Source: Monosporascus cannonballus
Taxonomy: Eukaryota > Ascomycota > Sordariomycetes > Xylariales
Direction: 5' to 3'
Assembly (NCBI GenBank): GCA_004154925.1
Contig: QJNS01000156.1
Span: 62,001-126,000 of the forward strand
DNA length: 64,000 bases
Positions 49,131 through 59,081 of this stretch are shown here, piece after piece. A program made the position numbers and the translations under genes. The stretch's first letter is position 1. Every line of letters begins with the position of its first letter. The notes below the pieces were generated by a model, which made no database searches, was not told the DNA's origin, and saw nothing but the letters and a program-made list of their open reading frames with translations.

Positions 49131-50427
49131 GGTTAAAACTAGCTATATAATATTCGATATTACTATTAAAATATATTTATGTGCATAATAAATTACGCCA
49201 ATTCGAATAATACCTTTCGATATATATCAAAAAATCTAACAATATAACGATAATCTTCTAGAAAACTAAAAAGCGGACAAAATACAAATCCTAGAAAAAA
49301 TACCAGAAAGATCTAGTACGAAATATATACGAACATCAGTTTTACACATATCCAAAGATTTACAAAACCTTAAAACGGCTTTAACGTATATATTCCTTTT
49401 TTAAAATAAAATTAACAGCATAGAAAATTATACAGCAATATAGTATTTGCGCCAAAACGAAAACCCGACGATATAAACCATACCAAAAATTACAGCTATT
49501 ATTAGTTATAAAATAATTATAATATTTAATTTTATTTAATTTTATTATTAAACTTTTAATATTAAAAAATCGCATTATAAAAATATATTACGATACTATT
49601 TATGTAATCGTTACTCGATTGACGAAATTCTCTTATTTTTCACTATATTACGAAAATACAAACGCTAAATAAATAATATATGTTTTTTTCAAAAATACGT
49701 TTAATATATATAGATTATTAATAAAGATTATTTAGATAAAAAATCGACATTGATATTTAAATTTTGGCAAGATCTTATAGCACAAATCGGCGTAGATTAC
49801 AAGCTATTTAATATATTTAAACTTTAAATAAACAAATAAACGCAACGAACAAATTAAATTTGAGAAATTTACTTATAATATTATGTTAATGATAAATAAA
49901 ATAATGAAGTTAAAAAATTACTAATTTCATAAATAGCTTGTAATACTAGTTAGAACGAAAATATTAAAATAATATTTACAAACGCAAAATTTCGTTTTAT
50001 TTCAGAAATTTACAAAAAGGTACATAAAGAAAATTTAATTAATAACAAAATAATTTTTATATCAAAATAATTACGATAATTATATTAAAAACTAAAAACA
50101 AAACTAGAATTTATAGGTAATTAAATAAACAAATATTATAATTAAAAAAAAGTTAAAAAATTTAACTTTCAAAAAAGGGGAAAGAATTCTCTTCGTTATT
50201 AAAAGCATTTAAACAAAACGACCTAATAAAAAACTCGATTTTAAATATATTAATCTATATAAAATCGCCCAAATATCTTAGAAAATAATGATTAATTAAA
50301 GGTTTTACTAAAAGTTAAATTTTGTCCAAATTTCTACGTTTTCTATTCGAATTAACAATAAATATAATTAAAATATATACGTTATAAAACGATATAAAAA
50401 TGGAAAACAAATAAATATATAAGGTAA

Positions 50428-50567
50428 AAAAAATCCTCGATATACGAAAATAAAACAAACTTACCTAACACCTGATTAAATAGAAAAAACACCCGAATTT
50501 CGAAAACATCTGGGAACCCGCCAAAAACCTTATTAATGCCCAGCGCCTATTACAGAATTTTTACCAA
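50428..50567 (+). pseudogene. Chromodomain remnant
   Basis: 'EKILDIRK' is followed after stops by 'KHPNFENIWEPAKNLINAQR' and 'LLQNFYQ', matching the chromodomain end (YLVKWKGYP.SENTWEPA.NL.NA...L..F). The Trp and Glu of 'WEP' are kept. It identifies the host element as a chromovirus. Confidence 0.7.
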
Positions 50568-51180
50568 TAACGACGAACGCGTTCCAGTTAACAACCGACT
50601 AATTAATAACCGGGATATCGGGCTAATTGGTCGCAGCCTGCGCTAATATAACAGCTGTAACGGCGGCCTTTAATTATTCTTGGTTTTTTTCGAAACGATT
50701 AAACTTTTTTATTACTTTTACATCTTAAATACTGCAGCAAAGCATTTCGATACCACGGCGACGAAACAGTCGTCTTTGTTTTTACAAACGGTTTAGTTTG
50801 TTGGCAGCCGTTCGTAACGCTTCACGAACCTACTTTTTTTTATATTTTAAATCTTTTTTTATTAAGAAATTTTTAATATTTAGCCTTTAAGAAATCGAAG
50901 ATATTATATAAACTACCATAATAAATAAAATGCGTACACTTTAAAGAACCTTAAGCCACTTTGCATTTTATAACTTTTTTTTATAACGAGAAAAAAAAAT
51001 ATTATAAAATTAAGGCGTTTAATACGTTTAAAAAAAATAAAAACGTTAACGCGTTTACGAAAACGAGAATTTTTAATACGGCTCGACATAATAAGTATAA
51101 AAAAAGAAGGTTACTTACCAAAATTCGATAAACGAATAATTTGATCTTTAGGAACAAAGATTCTGGAAAAAGGAAGATCG

Positions 51181-51575
51181 TATTATGACTTAACGGTTTT
51201 GGCTTTTCGCAAACGGTCGGGCTTACGAAGGAAACAAAATCCGACTATCGCTAAAAGGTTACGTAACCAGCTCAAAGATTTCAAGGTGCTAAATACCTTA
51301 AGCCTTTTAAGCCGCTAAGAAGTTTAAAGGGCTTAACGAGCTTAAGGGTTTAAATTATTTAAATATTTTAAACCAAAATAAAATATATACGTTTATTATT
51401 TTTATAATTTAAATAATTTTAGCTTATAATAAAATATCGTTATATTAAATATTTTTAATATAGTAAAACATAATACGATTATAATATTTATTAATATAAA
51501 GTTTTGCGATACTTTTATTAATATAAATCCGTATAATTAAGAATTAATAGTTAGTTAAACCGCCTAGCCGTTATA
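51181..51575 (+). repeat. Right LTR, 395 bp
   Basis: Same length as 44847-45241, differing mainly by transitions, followed by ATATA at 51576-51580. Confidence 0.85.
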
Positions 51576-52264
51576 ATATATTAATACGTTTTAATTCGTA
51601 TATCTGGGATAATAAGGTTATTAATAACTCTTATTGTCTCGTTTAAAGCTCTTTTTAGGAATTTCTTTTAATTTCTTTAAATTTCGTCATTTTGTAGCTT
51701 TTTATAAGTAACATTTTTCTTTTAACTCTTTTTCGAATTTTTCGAACCTTATTTATATTTTTATCTATAGCCCGTCAAGTTATTAAATTTATCGTTATTG
51801 CTTACGCATTATCTTTTCGAATTATATTAATTATCTTTGATTTTGTTATAAATTTTTTCATTATTAAGTAAATTGTTTTTTATTATTTTAATTGCATCTT
51901 ATTATACGTTGTATTAATTAGTATTTTCAAATCCGCTTATAAATTAACGTATTTTTTCTTTAATAGGTTTTTTTTCGTTAAGATTTATAATAAATGCTAA
52001 CTGAAAATAAAGATTTATTATAATTGTTTAGTAATATTTTATCACTATATAGTAAATCAACTTTTTTTCCGTTTGGCAATTACATTATTCGTAATAACAA
52101 AAAGGGTGTTTTTACGAGTATTACTTTTTTTCCGACCAACTTTTTGTTTCGGCCAACCGGTAAATATTATCTTCTAGGGTTATAAATCGAAAATATTGAT
52201 ATTAATATTTATCGTTATTATTTTTTCCGGTTCGGTTTGAAAAATCGAATCCCTTATAATATAT

Positions 52265-52410
52265 ACGGGTAATTGTTAAGGCATAGATGAACAAGAATCT
52301 AGCTATTATACTACTAAAAGTGGAACGTTGTCAGGTCGAGCCCTAACCGCCTTATCCTACTCGATGTACCTATAAGATGCCACTTAGAACTGTGACAGTA
52401 ATTTTTCCGT
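52265..52410. other. Non-RIPed island in the gag region of the minus-strand element
   Basis: About 140 bp of balanced composition inside AT-rich sequence. It contains GTTGTCAGGTCGAGCCCTAA, loosely like a pol III B box. It may be a small late insertion (SINE-like). No gene. Confidence 0.3.
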
Positions 52411-52751
52411 ATATATATTATTTTTATTTTTCGTAATCGAGGTATTCTCGTCGTCGACAATATATGGTATGCATTTTGCCGTATCGATCAGGGGTTCTGG
52501 AACAGATTCTTTTATTTAATCCTAGTATTTTCGTAACTATCTTTATAATTTTTCTTATTATAATCGTAATGCTTATTAAATCAGATTTTTGGCTTTGGTA
52601 TTCTTTATTAGACTTTTTGCTATAGGAGGCCCGATACGTATTTAAGCTGAATTATGATAATAGATTTGCTTTCGTTTTTTTTGATTTTTCTAGATTGTTC
52701 TTCGAATACGGGTTTCCAGTTATTATAATAAGATCTTTTAGATACCTTACA

Positions 52752-52800
52752 TTATGTTAGCTTATGTCCCATTTTATTATAATTAAAATATTTGATCTAG
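52752..52800 (-). pseudogene. Gag zinc knuckle remnant of the minus-strand element
   Basis: The minus-strand reading 'IKYFNYNKMGHKLT' then stop then 'CK' matches C-x2-C-x4-H-x4-C with both leading cysteines turned to Tyr (TGT to TAT). It supports gag being right of the insertion, hence a minus-strand element. Confidence 0.5.
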
Positions 52801-53810
52801 CTTTAGTCCTTTCTATAAATAGCTCTTGATTCCATAGGTTCTAATTTCGTGTTGAAAAAATATTATTACGTCGAAAAACGTTAATATTAGCTATATATCA
52901 TGTTTTGTTATTATTTTTTCCTTTAATATTCTTTGTACGCTAGATATACTATCTATTATCAATTTTAACCATTATAGCGATATAATTAAACAATCAAATA
53001 GGCCGATTAAGTTTGAAAAATTCTTTTTATTTTTTTTTTAAATTATAGAAAAATTTGGCTATTAATGCTGTTTATTCATAATTTAGTTTAAATATTAATT
53101 AACACAATGTAATACCGTAATTAGATATTAATCCTTCTTATCGTAATTATAAGATTTATATTTCGGCTCTTATTTTTTGTTTCTTATTCCGAAAGCTTTT
53201 GTTAATGCTTATTTAAATTGTTGGTAATTATTATATATTTTTATTACTTTCGAGTTTCGTTTTTTGATTAATAAAATAACGTATTTTTTTTATATCAGGC
53301 TGAAATCAAATGACCGCGTTTTTAGTAACTTATCAGATTACAAATTTAATTTATATAATAGGCGTAATTAATTGAATAAGAAAATACTTAAAATATATTC
53401 GGTATTAAATTAACAATAATTATAACTTAATTATAATTGTGTCGAAAAGTTCTGGTTTAAAAATTAAAGAATTTTTTCAGTTTCTTAGTAAAATATAATT
53501 AAATAACTTAATTTGCTTAAAAGGGCTTTCCGATTTCGGAAGTTTTTTTTTCTTTAAACTTTTTATAGGCGGTTTAAAAAAACATTGTAAAATTATTATT
53601 ATTTTTCTTAAGTTGAAAAATACGTTCGTTTATAGCATTTAGGCCTTAGAAAACTGTTTTGCGAAAAAGCGAAATTAATTTTTTTTCTTGAATTCCATTC
53701 TGGTATTCGGGTTATTAATGATTTGGTAAATACATTGTTCGAGTTACTTCTTAGTAAATATAATATCGGCGATATTGCTCAGACTTCGACGATATTATTA
53801 AATAAAAATT

Positions 53811-54143
53811 TGTAATATATAACGGCTAACCGATTTGATTAATTATTTAACTTTAGTCGTACAGAATTATATTAATAAAAATATTGTAAAATTTTAAGTA
53901 ATAAATATAAAACTATATTACGTTTTGTAATACTAAAAGTACAAAAATTATATCGCAAACGATTAATATTAATAAATATTATAAATTAATATTATTTAAA
54001 TTTTGAAAATAATAAGCGTATTATATTTGGTTTTTCCGACCTTATTAAGCCTGGCTCTATAGATTTTACGATAGATCCTGTCGAGCTATCACGTGACTTG
54101 ACCCACATGGCTTACTCATTCTTTCTCTTGCGACCGTTTTTCA
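53811..54143 (-). repeat. LTR (5' side of the minus-strand element)
   Basis: Direct-repeat partner of 40492-40861, more strongly altered toward A and T in its first half. It ends near CGACCGTTTTTCA. Confidence 0.65.
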
Positions 54144-54145
54144 AG

Positions 54146-54501
54146 GCGAGTTCTTGCTCGAGAAAAGAGCTCAGCTACATCTTTATTCAAATTAGATGGC
54201 CCAAGCGTCGGAAAAATATAATGTCTAGTAAGCGCATTTGCTGAGCAAATGCTACATTGTTGATAATAAAGAATTTTTTCATTATTTTTTATAAAAAAAG
54301 GTTTATTAAATATATACTACGTAATTGTTATATAATTAATAGCAACTTTTTAATTGTATTTGCTAAGCATATGTTACGTAGTTATTACATAGTTAATAAC
54401 AATATTTTTTAACCTCATTTGTTAAGCAATTGCGAAGTATCGGATTAATTTTTAAAAAAATAAGCTTGGCGTTTTCCACTCTCTCCGAGCTTGCTGCTGC
54501 A
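54146..54501 (+). repeat. Repeat module 'A', right copy
   Basis: Begins GCGAGTTCTTGCTCGAG and parallels 40059-40491 through GAGCTCAGCTACATC, CAAATTAGATGGCCCAAGCG and TTGGCGTTTTCC...CTTGCTGCTGC. It has a 19-bp palindrome GCATTTGCTGAGCAAATGC (54234-54252), with degenerate repeats of it downstream. Less RIPed than the left copy. Confidence 0.6.
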
Positions 54502-54705
54502 CCACGTTCGTTCTACTCCCCCAGAACTTTTCTCTACTCCCTCCGAGCTAGGTAACCTCCACCAGTGGCCCTGATGTAGGGGGGCACTGGTTGGTAGGTA
54601 CCCAGTAGCTATACCATCTTCACCCTGATCACCAAAGAATTGATAATTGTGAATATTCTCATCCGGCAGTGGCTCATTGTCTACGACCCAATCAATCTCG
54701 CGCAT
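54445..54705 (-). CDS. Doubtful 86-codon open frame in a non-RIPed island
   Basis: The N-terminal half (MREIDWVVDNEPLPDENIHN, then 'YQFFGDQGEDGIATGYLP') has a coding-like residue mix. The C-terminal half runs into repeat module A and is rich in Ser, Gly and Trp. There is no recognised domain, membrane segment or signal. It may be an exon fragment carried by a repeat, or chance. Confidence 0.25.
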   Translation of the reverse strand: MREIDWVVDNEPLPDENIHNYQFFGDQGEDGIATGYLPTSAPLHQGHWWRLPSSEGVEKSSGGVERTWCSSKLGESGKRQAYFFKN

Positions 54706-54868
54706 ATGGGTGGCAAGACCGGCGCATATCCTTTTGCATTAACCTCGGACCCCACCTAATGAATTACCCTAGCAATGAATAAGACTTTTCTCCACAACAA
54801 CCACCACCCCTTATAATAACACTTTGCGATAACTCCACAACCCTTTAGTCAATTGATTTCGGGTAAAG

Positions 54869-55048
54869 ATGGTTAGTTTCGACCGTAAACGCAGAATTCA
54901 AAATGTTAAGGACTTTATTACGGAAGGTAGTTCCGAGGTCCTAGTAAACGCGCGATTCGAAATACCCCAATTAACCTTATTATACCGCGTTTATGGTATT
55001 AAATTACGTTCCGAAGCCCAAAGTAATGCGCGTAAATTGTGGGATTAG
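54869..55048 (+). pseudogene. Transposase N-terminal (psq/CENP-B-like HTH) remnant
   Basis: A 59-codon open stretch starting MVSFDRKRRIQNVKDFITEG contains 'NARFEIPQLTLLYRVYGIKL' and 'RSEAQSNARKLWD'. This is the pattern of pogo-type transposases (AA..F.IP.STL.RR..G...R.EA......L...EE). It would bind the inverted repeats. It is cut by a TAG at 55046, where the family has further sequence. Confidence 0.65.
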
Positions 55049-55089
55049 GAAAAAAATAAATTTGTTAATTAAATATTGCATAAAGAAGT

Positions 55090-55330
55090 ATATGTAAGAT
55101 AATGGATAGCTGTGAGCTGGGTGAGGTGATCTCCGACCAGTCGTAGAGCAGATTCCAAGAAGTAAATGTATTAGATTACTTCCATCTGGCGTTTCCCACT
55201 AGCTGCCAGATGGTGGATTTATACTAGTAAGTGGGTCGGTGGCTGATCGGTGGCTGGTCGGCTACCAGCCTCATCCTCATAGGGGCTGTATTCTCACAGT
55301 ATGCAGCTGCGTCCCTATAAAAATCCAGGT
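55090..55330. other. Non-RIPed insertion inside the pogo-like element
   Basis: Balanced composition. It contains the inverted repeat CCATCTGGC (55182-55190) / GCCAGATGG (55205-55213), and CTAGTAAGTGGGTCGG (55226-55241) shared with the island near 19128. The expected transposase spacing across it is about 70 bp, so roughly 170 bp look inserted. No gene. Confidence 0.45.
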
Positions 55331-55438
55331 CCGTCAAATAGCAAAAGTTTTACTGGGCCTTAAAAAAACCGTTAAAAAAATTAGGTTAATCGCTTTATCG
55401 TGCGTTACGATAAGATATATACGAAGAAAATATAAGTT

Positions 55439-55654
55439 ATGTCCCGGAACCATTTAAAGGTACGCGATCGCGATGATGTTTGCGAATTTTTCCTTTTTTT
55501 CGCCGCCGTCCGAGCCAAATATAAGATTAAGCCTGTGAACGAATATAATATAAATAAAATAAGCGTCCAAAAGGGGGAAAAAATTAATAAAACGGTTGTG
55601 GGATTTTTGGAAACGGTTTGCGTAAAATTTAGAAAGTTGGAGGTAACGTTATAG
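55439..55654 (+). pseudogene. Transposase DDE-core remnant, catalytic residues lost
   Basis: The 71-codon stretch contains 'RAKYKIKPVNEYNINKISVQ' followed by 'KGEKINKTVVG'. The family reads 'KY.I.PENIYNMDE.G...G'. The Met-Asp-Glu of the catalytic site is Ile-Asn-Lys here (55550-55558), three G-to-A changes in adjacent codons, as RIP makes. Confidence 0.7.
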
Positions 55655-56786
55655 GTATTTATTTTCGAATATATCGGCTTTATATACGGAAAAAGTACGG
55701 CCGTATATATTTTTAATGATTTTACCGTTTAAAAATAATAATTATCCGAAAATATCGAAAAAGCCGAATATACGTTAATTCCGAAAAAGTAAATTAATAA
55801 CGTTATTATATTAAAATAATTAAATTTTATTTTTTTCCGGAAATTAAGTTCCGTTTTTATAATAAATGGCGGTTATTTATCTTAAATAATTATATATATA
55901 TATGTATTTTTTGTTTTTATATGGAAATATTTTAAAAATAAGGTTACTTTTTTATATTTTTTATTTTATTCGAATAATTACCCTTAACTATTTAACGTTA
56001 TCGTATTTTCCGTATTTAAAAAAGAATATCGTATTATTTTACGGAAGGCCGGCGGATTATTTGCAATAATTCCCGAATATAAACGCCGTATGTTAAAAGC
56101 GTATTATGAGATTGCCGAAATCGTTTTTACCGATAAAAATATTAAATCTGGATAACATTATACCGGTTTGTTTTTTTCAGACCTGAAATAATATTAAGGG
56201 ATTTCGAAATAGTATTTTAGCCGGATTTTAAATCGAAAATACCCCCGGAACAAGTGATTAATAATTAAAATAAAATTATATATATTTTTTATAAGGCTTT
56301 AAAATTACGAAAGAATATGCGAACGGCCTTATGTAATTAGGCGGAGGCCTTTTGCGATATACGGAAAGTAATAATTAAAGCTGTTAAAAGGCTTAATAAT
56401 TTTAATACCGAAAACGTTTTTTTCCGTTATAATAATTAATTTCTATAAGCAAAATTCGAGAAATATAAAGGTTGTAAACGTTAAATTATTATTAAATAAT
56501 TGAATAAAACTTTTGCGAATTTATTAGATATTAGGTTAATTAAGGATAAAGTTATTAAGCGTTTAAAACCTATAAAGGTTAATAATTAAATTTTAATTAA
56601 TAATTATATTGAAAAATAACCTGCTAAAAAAGGTAGCGTAAATCTAAATAATTTAAATAATTTTATTTTATCGAGAAATACGTTATTGCGTTATTAACAG
56701 GCTTTGGAATATGCAGATTATTATCAATTTTTATGTGTTTTGGCTATTTATTGCTAGGGTAATTCATTAGGTGGGGTCCGAGTTTA

Positions 56787-57067
56787 GGTAGTTCATAACC
56801 ACCCTTGCCAACTGCTTAAATCCATTAACTACTTGGTATCTCGTATCATTCCTACACCAAGAGATTTTCGACGACACTTCCCTCGACCCCAAGGATATGC
56901 TTACCACATATCGTCAATTTCTTCCAATGTCGCCGTCAATGTACGGTGAATCATGTTAGTACATGAAATAACAAAAACCAAGAAAGTCCTTGTGAGACCG
57001 TTCATTCCTCTCAGAACGATCACTTGTGTACATATCTTCAACTTTCCGACCGGTCAGAACAATTGAT
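56787..57067. other. Left edge of the second genic region
   Basis: Balanced sequence from the transposon end to the ankyrin gene, probably its promoter and leader. No RNA gene or repeat seen. Confidence 0.4.
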
Positions 57068-57802
57068 ATGATAAGCCCTAGCCCCAGGACCGGCATCGGG
57101 CCGCATCAACGCCTGCGGCGAGCGGTGCATCGGGGTGACGCCTCTCTTGTTCAGCGCATCCTCAGAACCTATCCGGACTTGCTTCACAATCCTGATCTCT
57201 CTTCCACCGGCCTCTCCAATTCCAATTTACATCTTGCCGCCAGTCTCGGCCATCTTGAGGTATGCAGAGTCTTGCTCACCCTCGGTCATGAGCGTGATAC
57301 GCCCGCCCTCAACGAGAAGCATCAAACCGCCTTGATGCTGGCTGCCGCCGCCGGTCATACCGAGGTCGTCCATCTCCTCTGCGAGCACGACCCCCCTTGT
57401 ATTCTGCGGCGCGATATGCGCCGCCGCGATGCCATTATGGAAGCAAGCCTGGGCGGCCACGATACCGTGCTTCAGATTCTGCTTACTTACGTGCCGGGCG
57501 GCGCTCAGGCGGCTGTCCGGCATGCAGACCTCGAAGGTAATACCGCACTGCATTTTGCCAGTAGCAAAGGTCACCTTCCGGTGCTTCGGACCCTTCTAGC
57601 CGCCGGCGCCGATCCTCAACAGAGGAACGTATGGAGCTGGGCTGCCGTCTCCTACAGCGCCACCGTCCAGACCGAGGTCTACCTGAAGACTCTTATCGCT
57701 GGCGATGCCGAGAAGCGGATGCGGCCCAAGAATGACACCGAAGAGGGCAGGAAAGCGGGGCTTGTCCGAATTGTGGAGAGCGAAGTTAGCAGTGCAGGCT
57801 AG
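57068..57802 (+). CDS. Ankyrin-repeat protein, candidate Avo2-like TORC2 subunit
   Basis: Single-exon frame of 244 residues from the ATG at 57068 (MISPSPRTGIGPHQRLRRAV). An in-frame ATG at 57026 would add 14 residues. Ankyrin units: 'RLRRAVHRGDASLVQRILRT', 'NSNLHLAASLGHLEVCRVLL', 'QTALMLAAAAGHTEVVHLLC', a degenerate 'RRDAIMEASLGGHDTVLQIL', and 'NTALHFASSKGHLPVLRTLL' with 'AAGADPQQRN'. It closes with 'SWAAVSYSATVQTEVYLKTL'. The opening 'LRRA..RGD..LVQRI....P.LL.NPD.S' and the closing 'W..V.YS.TVQ.EVY.K.L' are characteristic of filamentous-fungal proteins related to yeast Avo2, a non-essential TOR complex 2 subunit acting at the plasma membrane. The assignment rests on pattern memory. The C-terminus is short compared with some relatives. 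Confidence 0.7.
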   Translation: MISPSPRTGIGPHQRLRRAVHRGDASLVQRILRTYPDLLHNPDLSSTGLSNSNLHLAASLGHLEVCRVLLTLGHERDTPALNEKHQTALMLAAAAGHTEVVHLLCEHDPPCILRRDMRRRDAIMEASLGGHDTVLQILLTYVPGGAQAAVRHADLEGNTALHFASSKGHLPVLRTLLAAGADPQQRNVWSWAAVSYSATVQTEVYLKTLIAGDAEKRMRPKNDTEEGRKAGLVRIVESEVSSAG

Positions 57803-59081
57803 AGGCCTCGGATGTGTCGCGATAAACCACCAGTCCGCCATGGGGCAGTTGGGTCAATCTTAGATGTGCTACGGATTAAGAGGAGGGGAGGGTGAGATGT
57901 GCAAGATAGACTGCCTTCTGGGCTCGCGGTGCACAGTCCGACCCATACCAGCTCGTCCATGGCGCCTCGCTGTTTTACAGCGTCGAGCCAGGAATGCCGG
58001 CCGAGTGGCTTCCTAGAGGGAGGTGCTTCATTCCCTGGATGGCCCTTGTTCTATGACTGCCGTTCTAGCCGGAGTTAGAATCTATACTTTCTACATTCTG
58101 AACTCCAACGACAACTTTCACTGTGCAGGAAGGTGCAGGCAGCGATTTGCTCCCAGGTTGGAAATTTTCGCATATTGACTAGAGCTCTTATGGTACATCG
58201 TCCCGAGATATCATTTCGCCCATCATCTCCCAAGGCCCCCAGGCATTTTATCGAAATATCGGAAGCCTTTCCCCAATTACCTGCCTCGATTACCTGTCCC
58301 AAGTAGCCCCAAAGCATGGCCCAGCCTGCCGATCCACCTGTCCACCTCGTGACTTTTTCGATGCTCGACTCCTGACGGTCTCTATCTCCGTTGTTATCGT
58401 GCTTCTTATTAGGAGGCCCCCTTTAAAACGAGGTTCGGCGCTCAGAGGTCTGCATTACAGTTGGACACTTACAGCCAAACTCACATCTTAGTTCATTGGC
58501 GTCGTTGTCCCCTAGTAGGTGACTCACCGTCGAGAGAAGCAATAGACATGCCTACACAGTCAACCGGTCCGGGCGGAATGCCTGCCGCCGCCTAGCATCC
58601 TATTGTCTTTGCCAGGCTACGTGGCTAGCTTCAATGAATGACTTCGTTGGCTGCAGAGAGATGACGCCTCTCGACGTTGAGACAAGGTGCTCTACCTGGT
58701 CCATGCTTAGCATGGAGAAATTCAATGCTCAGGATGACTGGACATTACTCATTGGAGTGCTCTAACCCTCGTTGTCTTTTGAGCAATCGCCCGGGAGCCA
58801 ATCAAACCACAGGCTCGCCTCCTCGTCCGATCTCCCAAACGCCGACTACCCCCCTGATAGGGTCGCCTGTTAATATCAACCACGCACAATTGGAAACATT
58901 CTCCATTTTGCAGAATTAGGGTCACGGTTCTGGTACTGGCTGTAGAATATTTCTACATAACCAATCGCCGCTCGCCCTCAAATCACTCATTCTCTACCGG
59001 CACGACATCCTACCCAGGCATCGCCTATTTTTCCGAGCTTATCGCCAACTACTCTACACTCTTTCCGTTTCTCATTCGTCA
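57803..59081. other. Intergenic region
   Basis: About 1.3 kb. Frames at 58075-58317 (-) and 58677-58919 (+) have no motif. The plus strand at 58921-59199 is open in one frame and reads protein-like in part ('YFSELIANYSTLFPFLIRQC'), but splice phases do not join it to the next gene's exons. It may be leader sequence or chance. Confidence 0.4.

Larger units (their letters stand above)
44847..51575 (+). mobile_element. Chromodomain-type Ty3/gypsy retrotransposon inserted in the minus-strand element (RIPed)
   Basis: Two LTRs of equal length, 395 bp (44847-45241 and 51181-51575), in direct orientation. ATATA stands before (44842-44846) and after (51576-51580), consistent with a 5-bp duplication although the sequence is AT-rich. 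Plus-strand remnants in order are gag (45300-46200), protease (about 47150-47480, 'AIIDYGTLGG'), RT (47900-48650), RNase H (48700-49130), integrase (about 49180-50100) and a chromodomain (50428-50567). A C-terminal chromodomain is the mark of chromoviruses, which target heterochromatin. All frames are broken by RIP stops. The 50570-51180 stretch is 3' untranslated sequence of the element. Confidence 0.8.
40492..54143 (-). mobile_element. Minus-strand Ty3/gypsy element split by another retroelement (RIPed)
   Basis: Direct repeats at about 40492-40861 and 53811-54143 are the LTRs. Over more than 250 bp they differ mainly by C/T and G/A (for example TGTTACGATTCGTAATATT against TATTACGTTTTGTAATACT). 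Minus-strand remnants are an RNase H end (42782-43006), reverse transcriptase (about 43750-44090) and a gag zinc knuckle (about 52752-52800), in the order expected for a minus-strand element. The 44847-51575 element sits between pol and gag. No open gene survives. Integrase is expected between 41 and 42.7 kb but is not clearly readable. Confidence 0.65.
54742..56784 (+). mobile_element. Pogo/Fot1-like DNA transposon (RIPed), TA target duplication
   Basis: 2,043 bp. Inverted ends of about 35 bp, A(C/A)CTCGGACCCCACCTAATG and onward to TTACCCTAGCAAT, are flanked by TA at 54740-54741 and 56785-56786. Plus-strand transposase remnants are an HTH-type N-terminus (54869-55048) and a DDE core (55439-55654). 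An island of about 200 bp at 55090-55330 with normal composition appears to be inserted between them. Beyond 55660 only short transposase-like stretches survive. Features fit the Tc1/mariner superfamily, pogo branch. Confidence 0.75.
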
